A DNA stretch of 41,098 nucleotides. It comes from Verrucomicrobiales bacterium. GTDB taxonomy: Bacteria > Verrucomicrobiota > Verrucomicrobiia > Limisphaerales > UBA9464. Each line of letters opens with the position of its first letter. Positions within the stretch are counted from its first letter, which is position 1. Positions 35,269-41,098 of this stretch are shown here, piece after piece. A program made the translations under genes and the position numbers. The DNA is taken from contig SYMJ01000125.1 of the NCBI GenBank assembly GCA_005805505.1, positions 1 to 41,098 on the forward strand, given 5' to 3'. Under the pieces are notes generated by a model. The model saw nothing but the letters and a program-made list of their open reading frames with translations, ran no database searches and was not told the origin of the DNA.

Positions 35269-35427
35269 GCGGGTCACGGAACGGTTTCCGAATTTGACTC
35301 AGGCGAGTGTCAGCAATTGTTGCTCAATTCCTGTGCAAGAGCTCGTTCAGGTTGCGGAGCCCTTGACCGAGTTCTGGGCAAAGGGAACTGGTGCATCCAA
35401 AATCGGAAATCGTTCCCCTGACCCCGA
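35269..35427 (+). repeat. TIR repeat family, copy C (139-bp core at 35278-35416)
   Basis: The core runs from GGAACGGTTTCCGAATTTG to CAAAATCGGAAATCGTTCC, so the ends match over about 19 bp with two or three differences. The outer parts GGGTCAC and CCTGACCCC continue the inverted match. The interior is shared with copies A and B. The element ends five bases from the stop codon of the DUF1501 gene (35432-35434). Confidence 0.88.
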
Positions 35428-35431
35428 TCCC

Positions 35432-36835
35432 CTAACCCGCGGCGATGACCTCGCGGACCACGTTGCCGAAGACGTCGGTCAGCCGGAAATCGCGGCCGGC
35501 ATGACGGAAGGTGAGGCGTTCGTGGTCGAAGCCCAAGAGCTTCAGCATCGTCGCGTGCAAGTCGTGAACCGAGACCGGATTCTCGACGGCCCGGAACCCG
35601 AAGTCGTCGGTCGCTCCATGGATGGTGCCGCCCTTGATCCCGCCGCCCGCCATCCAAAGGGAAAAACCCCAATGGTTGTGGTCCCTGCCCTGCGCGGCTC
35701 CCGATCCGTTTTGACCCATCTCCACCGACGGCGTTCTCCCGAACTCTCCGCTGCACAAGATGAGGGTGCTCTCCAGCATCCCCCGCTGCTTCAAATCCAT
35801 GATTAAAGCCCCAAGGCCTTGATCGCATTCGTTGGCTACCTTGCGATGTTCTTCGCGGATGTTCGAATGACTGTCCCAGGGCTGCATGTTTCCATGCCAC
35901 GTCTGCACGAATCGTACCCCGCGTTCGACGAGGCGGCGGGCGATGAGTAACTGCCGATTCTGCGGTCCTTCGCCGTAAGCCTTGCGAATGTGCGCGGGTT
36001 CTTGATCCACATCAAAGGCATCGGTCGCCTCCATTTGCATGCGGTAGGCCAGCTCGAAAGATCGAATCCGCGACTCGAGGGCTGCCTCGCCGGGCCGAGA
36101 TGCCAAGTGATCGGCGTTGAGTTCCCGCAACAGGTCAAACTGACGCTGTTGATCTTGAGGTCCGAGGCGTGCGTTGCGGATGTGGTCGATCAACTTCCGC
36201 GGATCCGCTTGCGAGGTGTCGACGTGGGTTCCTTGATAAGAACCCGGCAGGAAGGCCGAACGCCAATTGGCGGCTCCTCCCACGGGCATCCCACCTGGGC
36301 ACAAGGCGACGAAGGCCGGTAAATTCTGGTTCTCAGATCCCATGCCCCACGTCAACCACGAGCCAAAACTCGGACGCACCAGCCGCTGATCTCCGGTGTT
36401 CATGAGCATGAGCGATAGCTCGTGGCTGGGCAGCTCGACATGCATCGACCGGATGACCGCCAGTTCGTCGGCACATTGGGAAAGGTGAGGAAAGAGATCG
36501 CTGATCGGGATCCCGCTCTGGCCGTGTTGCCGGAAAGTGAAGGGCGATGGAAGGGCTACACCGGTCTTCCGCTCCGTCTGAAGGTTTTCATAGGGGAGCA
36601 TTTGGCCCGCCCGGCGCGTCAGCTCCGGCTTGGGATCAAATGTGTCCACCTGCGACATGCCGCCATTGAGAAACACATGGATGACCCGCCGGGCGGTGGG
36701 GGCAAAATGCGGGACAAGGGGTATGTCTCCAGCCAAGGCCGGCTGGCAGACCAAATCTGCGAGGGCCAGAGAGCCGAAGCCCATGCCGCAACGCGTCAGG
36801 AAGTTGCGCCGTGAATGAGGAAGCAAGGGGTTCAT
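35432..36835 (-). CDS. Tat-exported DUF1501 protein
   Basis: The start at 36835 gives 467 residues with a twin-arginine signal (SRRNFLTRCGMGFGSLALAD). DUF1501 features follow: RVIHVFLNGGMSQVDTFDPK, QHGQSGIPISDLFPHLSQ, CADELAVIRSM, ELMLMNTGDQ-like SLMLMNTGDQRL, LPAFVALCPGG, FVQTWHGNMQPWDSHSNI, and the C-terminal CSGEFGRTPSVE and GRDHNHWGFSLWMAGGG. These motifs link it to the alkaline phosphatase/sulfatase fold with a metal site, but its substrate is unknown. It starts 11 bp after the DUF1549/DUF1553 gene ends and forms the classic pair with it. Earlier in-frame ATGs (36868 and 36940) would place non-homologous sequence before the signal. Confidence 0.92.
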   Translation of the reverse strand: MNPLLPHSRRNFLTRCGMGFGSLALADLVCQPALAGDIPLVPHFAPTARRVIHVFLNGGMSQVDTFDPKPELTRRAGQMLPYENLQTERKTGVALPSPFTFRQHGQSGIPISDLFPHLSQCADELAVIRSMHVELPSHELSLMLMNTGDQRLVRPSFGSWLTWGMGSENQNLPAFVALCPGGMPVGGAANWRSAFLPGSYQGTHVDTSQADPRKLIDHIRNARLGPQDQQRQFDLLRELNADHLASRPGEAALESRIRSFELAYRMQMEATDAFDVDQEPAHIRKAYGEGPQNRQLLIARRLVERGVRFVQTWHGNMQPWDSHSNIREEHRKVANECDQGLGALIMDLKQRGMLESTLILCSGEFGRTPSVEMGQNGSGAAQGRDHNHWGFSLWMAGGGIKGGTIHGATDDFGFRAVENPVSVHDLHATMLKLLGFDHERLTFRHAGRDFRLTDVFGNVVREVIAAG

Positions 36836-36845
36836 GGGGTTCAGT

Positions 36846-39407
36846 TCAGTCCACGAATGAAAACTCATTGGAGGCGAGCAACGAATGCGCCGCCTGCTGC
36901 CACGCCATGGCCTGGGCTGCTTCGTCGCCAGTTCGCACAAAACGCAGGATCCGATCTAGCTCTGCTGGTCGGGGTTCGCGGGCAAACACGCGGTGGTAAA
37001 GTTCCCGGGCGCGCAGGACGTCATCCCGACCCGCAGCCTTGACGGCCAGCGCAGCGAGGGCTTTGGCTCGATCTTGGACGAACTCTGAATTCAGTGCGAA
37101 CAGGGCCTGCTGGGGAACCGTGGTGTCCGGTCGACGGGCGGTGCATGAGCTCGGGTTGGCCGCGTCGAAGGTGCTCGACAAGTTTGACACGATATCCCGG
37201 TTCACAAAGGCGTAGACACTGCGGCGCAGCACTCCGGCTTGAGCCTGACGATCGAATGGCTTACCGCCTATGCTCAGGTCGAGTTCACCCGATGCCCACA
37301 GCATGGAGTCGAGCATTGCTTCCATTTCCAGTCGGCGGGTCGGCATCCGCCACCAAAGCTGGTTGTCTGGATCCACATTCCTGGCCTTCTCGTTCTCCAC
37401 CGACCCTTGCGCATAGACGGCCGAGAGCAGAATGCGGCGGTGCAACCGCTTGATAGATCCGCCATCCGCCGCGAAGGCCGACGCCAGATGATCGAGCAAC
37501 TCTGGATGGGTCGGACGGTTGCCTCGCGTGCCCCAGTCGTCGGGCGTCCGGACCAGACCTTGGCCAAAGTGATGCTGCCAGACCCAGTTCACCAAGACCC
37601 GGCGTGTGAGGGGATTGTCAGATGAAACCACGGCACGGGCCAAACCCAGCCGGCGGGAGCCCTCAGGAAAGGGTTCTGCACCCGATCGGCTGAGCACGGA
37701 CAAGAATTGCGGGTTCACCACCTCGCCCCGCGCCAATGGGTTGCCCCGCTTCAGCACATGGAAGGCCGCGGGGGCCGGAGACTCGGTGAGAACCATGGCA
37801 CGGGCCGGAGATCCTGCCGCGTTCAGGTGCAACTCGTGAATGCTCCCTCGGCGTCCTCCCAAAGTATCATTGACGGTGCGATTCAGAAGTTTCAAGGCGA
37901 CCGCCTCCGTCACCGCGGTCGGAGTGTTCCCACCGTAAAGATGACGACGCAATTGCCGCAAGACCGGGCTGTTGATTTCGAGTTGTCGAGGGTCTTCGTC
38001 GGGAGTGATTTCCGCCCCGGTTGCCGCTTCGGCAGAAGCCGTTATGAGCGCCTTCAACCACGCCTGATGCACGGTAGCGAAAACCTCCCCATACGCATCA
38101 GCGACCTCGGCGAGGGACTTGCGAGGCTTCCGCCCCATCGCTTCCAGAACCCGGGGGTTCCATCGCGGGGCTTCTGCGGGGAGTTTGTGCAGGTCCTTGA
38201 TGGCGGCGGGGTCTCCGTTCTCTTTGTGGAGCGCGTTCACCAAATTGGTGCACGCCCCCTCAAATCCGTCGGCCGGCAGCCGGGCCAAACGCACCCAGGG
38301 CCCGAACACGGGATCGGTGTCGGGCATTGCAGCGAGGTAATCGCGCCAATGATTGAAGATCAACGGGCGGATGTCATCGGTGCGGTAGGACAGGAACTCG
38401 GTGGAGACATCCTGCTCCGGAACCCCCTTGGCGATCTCGCGCAAGTAGAGGCCCACCTGCATTCGCAAGCGGCCGCGCATCACCTCATTGTGCTCCGCGG
38501 CCATTTCATCGTGACGGGTCTGGAGGCGCACCAACTCCCGCTGGTAGTCGCGACGGGCGTCGTTGGTTTTGCCAGAATCAATCACCGGCAGAGAATCGGG
38601 CACGCCACTGGCAGCCAACGCCGCGTACAGGGAATAGTAATCCCGGGTCGAAATGGCATCGAACTTGTGATCATGGCATCGAGCGCAAGCCACGGTGAGG
38701 CCCATCAAGCCCCGTGAAACAACATCAATCTGATCGTCGATCACGTCGTGCCGGTTGCGGTATTGCATGCCGACCGTAAGAAATCCCAATCCCGCGAGGG
38801 CCGGATCATTCTCCTTCAGACCCAGTTGATCGGCGGCGATTTGCTCGGTCACAAACTGCTCGTAAGGCACGTCGGCGTTGAAGGAGCGGATGACGTAATC
38901 CCGGTAGGTGTAAGAGAATGGAAACCGGGTGAAACCAATGGCGCTCCCACCGTGAGTGTCGGCGTAGCGGGCGAGATCCAGCCAGTGACGGCCCCAGCGC
39001 TCTCCGTAGCGCGGTGAATTGAGCAACCGGTCTAACACCTTCTCGCGGGCATCAGGCGACGCATCCGCCATGAAACCCTGAACCTCTTCCCAAGACGGGG
39101 GCAGCCCGGTGAGGTCAAACGTGGCGCGTCGAATCCAGTCCAACCGAGAGGCCGGCTGCGACAGAGAAAGGCCGCGGGACTGGAGCGCAGCGACAATGAA
39201 CCGATCAATTTCAGTGTGGCTCGAAGCGACCCGCGGGGGAGGCACTGGGTTCCCTACCGGCTGATAAGCCCAGTGGTTGGAACTCATGCCTGCGAGCGGT
39301 GCAGCCTCCAGCAGCCCGATGGCAAAGAACCCAACTACTATCCAAGCGGCTAGGGTTTGAAGGAAACCGAGCCGCACACCCTGGCCATGCCATCGGCAAC
39401 GGTCCAT
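36846..39407 (-). CDS. DUF1549/DUF1553 protein (planctomycete-type), without N-terminal cytochrome domain
   Basis: The chosen start at 39407 (MDRCRWHGQGVRLG) leaves a signal peptide (FLQTLAAWIVVGFFAIGLLE). In-frame ATGs at 39419, 39446 and 39482 would lengthen it. DUF1549 begins near SHTEIDRFIVAALQSRGL and includes RRATFDLTGLPPSW, SPRYGERWGRHWLDLARYAD, and a CARCHDHKFDAI haem-like motif. DUF1553 begins near LARGEVVNP and includes SRRLGLARAVVSSDNPLTRRV and PTRRLEMEAMLDSMLW. Family members often carry an extra cytochrome c domain (PSCyt1) and sometimes a LamG domain before DUF1549; here neither is present, so only the internal CxxCH remains. It is paired with the DUF1501 gene 10 bp downstream. 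Its role is thought to be in envelope redox or carbohydrate handling, but this is not proven. Confidence 0.92.
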   Translation of the reverse strand: MDRCRWHGQGVRLGFLQTLAAWIVVGFFAIGLLEAAPLAGMSSNHWAYQPVGNPVPPPRVASSHTEIDRFIVAALQSRGLSLSQPASRLDWIRRATFDLTGLPPSWEEVQGFMADASPDAREKVLDRLLNSPRYGERWGRHWLDLARYADTHGGSAIGFTRFPFSYTYRDYVIRSFNADVPYEQFVTEQIAADQLGLKENDPALAGLGFLTVGMQYRNRHDVIDDQIDVVSRGLMGLTVACARCHDHKFDAISTRDYYSLYAALAASGVPDSLPVIDSGKTNDARRDYQRELVRLQTRHDEMAAEHNEVMRGRLRMQVGLYLREIAKGVPEQDVSTEFLSYRTDDIRPLIFNHWRDYLAAMPDTDPVFGPWVRLARLPADGFEGACTNLVNALHKENGDPAAIKDLHKLPAEAPRWNPRVLEAMGRKPRKSLAEVADAYGEVFATVHQAWLKALITASAEAATGAEITPDEDPRQLEINSPVLRQLRRHLYGGNTPTAVTEAVALKLLNRTVNDTLGGRRGSIHELHLNAAGSPARAMVLTESPAPAAFHVLKRGNPLARGEVVNPQFLSVLSRSGAEPFPEGSRRLGLARAVVSSDNPLTRRVLVNWVWQHHFGQGLVRTPDDWGTRGNRPTHPELLDHLASAFAADGGSIKRLHRRILLSAVYAQGSVENEKARNVDPDNQLWWRMPTRRLEMEAMLDSMLWASGELDLSIGGKPFDRQAQAGVLRRSVYAFVNRDIVSNLSSTFDAANPSSCTARRPDTTVPQQALFALNSEFVQDRAKALAALAVKAAGRDDVLRARELYHRVFAREPRPAELDRILRFVRTGDEAAQAMAWQQAAHSLLASNEFSFVD

Positions 39408-39556
39408 GGGATGATCCATGGGAGGGTGACTGCTGCAGGGGCTCATAATTGAAAACGTGTGCGGAAACACCGCGCTCATCAAGCCTCACCGTGGAGGCTT
39501 AATAGAGTGTCAAAAATCAAACTCTCCTCCGTCTTCGCATAAATACTGACGTCGGA

Positions 39557-40501
39557 TCAGCGTAGTTCCGTTCCGGCGCGACCTCCGGAGCCATCCAGAA
39601 CACAAATCTGGTTCACTGTTTTGAACCGCGCGTGATCGGTAAATTCCCAGACGACTTGTTTCTCTCTCGTGACTTCAAAGGCTTGGGGTTGTTTGCCCAG
39701 AAATGGACCCGGCAAATAATTGCTGATGATGGTGTTCCCATTGCTCAGCCGCTGGCAGCCGGCGGGCAGTCGCAACGGGTTTCCTGGTAGATCGTTTCCG
39801 CTGATTTGCCAAACCACGTTCAGTTTCTTGTCCAGCTCTACGACTTTCATCGTGGGTCCGAGAGTGACTAAGAGGTGTTCGTTGGGAAGTCGAACGGCCG
39901 CATGCGGATAACCCTCTACGGGGATCTCGCGGAGCAGGACGCCCATGGGCGAGAGTTCGACAATCTTCTGCTCATCCATCAAGCACACCCAGTAATGACC
40001 GTCGGCGGTTTGCCGGGTGCCTCGGAACTGATGCCCCATGTTCTTGGCTTTGGAGGCGATCGGGATTTCCTTAGCAATTTGCCCCGTTTTACCCACTTCA
40101 ACAATCCGACTCATACCGCACTCGGCCACCAGAACATTGCCGTTTTTGAGCGGCTGGCACGAATGACATTGAGCTTGGGCAGGCGCTCGATATTCCCAGG
40201 CGACCTGATGCTGAGGGGTGATTTCCATTGCCCCATGGCGGTAACAGACGAGCACATTGCCATTGGGCCGCATCCAACAGTCTTGCGGCGTCTGAATTCC
40301 GTGCTCCCACTTTACCTTGCCGTCCTCAGCGACGATGGCGATTTTGTTCCCCTCGTAATCACAGCACAAAATGCGGTGGCGAGCCGAGTGTATCAAAGGT
40401 GCGCCTAGAACGGACACTCCTTGCAAGGCGACAGCGGTGGCTGTCTGCCAAGCAAACTGACGCCGCGTGAGCTTCGAAATAGAACGCGTGTTGGATCTCA
40501 T
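39557..40501 (-). CDS. Tat-exported beta-propeller protein (arylsulfotransferase/PQQ-like)
   Basis: The product is 314 residues from ATG 40501, with a Tat signal (TRRQFAWQTATAVALQG). After it come repeats of about 40-45 residues with the pattern NGNVLVCYRHGAMEITP, NGNVLVAECGMSRIVEVG, and NGNTIISNYLPGPFLG. Each has an N-G-N/H-x-L turn and an aromatic strand, as in six- or seven-bladed NHL, PQQ or ASST-like propellers. QDCWMRPNGNVL and QCHSCQPLKNGNV suggest a Cys-rich face. No catalytic His of true arylsulfotransferase is evident. It lies 75-150 bp upstream of the DUF1549/DUF1553 gene on the same strand, so it may belong to the same transcription unit. The frame is open to 40624 but lacks homology. 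Confidence 0.82.
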   Translation of the reverse strand: MRSNTRSISKLTRRQFAWQTATAVALQGVSVLGAPLIHSARHRILCCDYEGNKIAIVAEDGKVKWEHGIQTPQDCWMRPNGNVLVCYRHGAMEITPQHQVAWEYRAPAQAQCHSCQPLKNGNVLVAECGMSRIVEVGKTGQIAKEIPIASKAKNMGHQFRGTRQTADGHYWVCLMDEQKIVELSPMGVLLREIPVEGYPHAAVRLPNEHLLVTLGPTMKVVELDKKLNVVWQISGNDLPGNPLRLPAGCQRLSNGNTIISNYLPGPFLGKQPQAFEVTREKQVVWEFTDHARFKTVNQICVLDGSGGRAGTELR

Positions 40502-40815
40502 GGTGGGAATCCCCCGGTGTCTAAAGTACCCAGCGTCGCGTTGCGAGACTGATCCTGCAGGTACACAGGCTTCGTGGGGGGGATTGGAACGAGCCCTTTG
40601 TGATAGCGCGCCTTCAACTGCCATGGAACCGCTGGCCGCTCTGCGCTACCTGCCTTGCCTTGGGTGCCGGTCCTAGCCCCGACCATTCAGACGGCTCACC
40701 GGCCTCGATGCCTCGCTGTAACCATCACGTAGGATCACCATTCTGCAGAAAAGCCATTGCGCGGTCTTCACGGGCCGGCCAAATCTCAACCTTTGCCCCC
40801 TCATTTCATTTTTGT
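40502..40815. promoter_or_regulatory. Divergent intergenic region before the response regulator gene
   Basis: This 314-bp gap separates two divergent genes and must hold promoters for both. No box pair, hairpin or gene could be supported. Confidence 0.35.
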
Positions 40816-41098
40816 ATGCCTGCTCTACTTTTGTTGGTCGAAGACAATGAGCTGAACAGTGACATGCCGAGCCGACGGTTGGAGCGCAAGGGGTATGTGA
40901 TCCAGATGGCTGCGGATGGCGCTCAAGAGGTGAACATGGCCATGGAGTTGCGACCGGCCCTCATCTTGATGGATCTGAGCCTTCCGGTGATGGACGGCTG
41001 GGAAGCCATTCGCCGACTGAAGGCCGATCCGGAGACCGCCACCATTCCCATCATCGCACTCACCGCCCACGCCCGGGCTGAAGACGAGAAGACGGCCC
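40816..41098 (+). CDS. CheY-like response regulator, 5' part, cut by window edge
   Basis: The ATG at 40816 opens a frame that continues to the window end (94 codons seen). The receiver domain shows the acidic pair in LLVEDNELN (Glu9, Asp10), the phospho-acceptor Asp53 in LMDLSLPVMDGWEA, and the switch Thr83 in ALTAHA. The conserved Lys would follow beyond the edge. The end of strand 1 and the first helix (EDNELNSDMPSRRLERKGY) are typical of stand-alone receivers found with HPt kinases in this phylum. It could be the partner of the CheA-like kinase at 6695-8080, but the distance makes this speculative. Any output domain cannot be seen. Confidence 0.88.
   Translation, partial: MPALLLLVEDNELNSDMPSRRLERKGYVIQMAADGAQEVNMAMELRPALILMDLSLPVMDGWEAIRRLKADPETATIPIIALTAHARAEDEKTA

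Noticed and set aside
31727-35416. CRISPR-like array from the three repeats
   Set aside because: The copies are 139 bp, unevenly spaced by hundreds to thousands of bases, and no cas gene is present.
35185-35421. Peptide-like frames through repeat copy C (and the equivalent in A and B)
   Set aside because: The three copies differ at all codon positions, the frames lack consistent starts and stops, and the inverted ends explain the conservation better.

Overview
The window most likely comes from a soil or freshwater member of the Verrucomicrobiota, probably a Limisphaerales/Pedosphaerales-type bacterium. The evidence is its gene content. It has paired families that are largely confined to the Planctomycetes-Verrucomicrobia group (DUF1549/DUF1553 with DUF1501, and DUF1592-type cytochrome with DUF1552). 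It also has a prepilin-like protein with the [17 protein letters not shown] start typical of these genomes, Tat-exported Gfo/Idh and beta-propeller proteins, and a large PVC-type cytochrome c/propeller protein. Genes are dense and GC-rich, and clear Shine-Dalgarno sequences are rare. No rRNA, tRNA or CRISPR array was recognised.

Layout. At 1-314 lies the N-terminal part of an IS200-like (Y1/REP-associated) transposase. From 466 to 6641 run an MFS transporter with a large inserted loop, a DUF3500 protein, a Cys-motif protein of unknown function, pyrF and a MoeB/ThiF-rhodanese protein. At 6695-9219, on the minus strand, are a CheA-like kinase without a CheW domain and an LptF/LptG-type permease. 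At 9398-11941 are a PIG-L deacetylase, a broken aminotransferase remnant and a CPA2-type antiporter. At 12051-20086 are a CBM9-like exported protein, a prepilin-like protein, a 1,223-residue AsmA-like protein and a coupled M20 peptidase/COG0523 GTPase pair.

The region 20161-28496 is one minus-strand block read in the order DUF1592 cytochrome, DUF1552, a possible broken small ORF, the 1,138-residue LamG/cytochrome c/propeller protein, and a Gfo/Idh oxidoreductase. All four large proteins carry signal, Tat or anchor sequences. I read the block as one cell-envelope oxidoreduction module, perhaps acting on polysaccharide-derived substrates. A second such set (DUF1549/DUF1553, DUF1501 and a Tat-exported propeller) occupies 35432-40501.

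The region 29919-35430 between these blocks is accessory. It holds a VapBC toxin-antitoxin pair, an orphan HigA/XRE antitoxin-like gene, a two-helix small membrane protein, an M1 aminopeptidase, a long GC-rich hairpin, and three copies of a 139-bp repeat with matching inverted ends. Two of those copies, in the same orientation, bracket the aminopeptidase; two bracket the small membrane protein gene. This repeat family is the most unusual structure in the window. The window ends inside a CheY-like response regulator gene.
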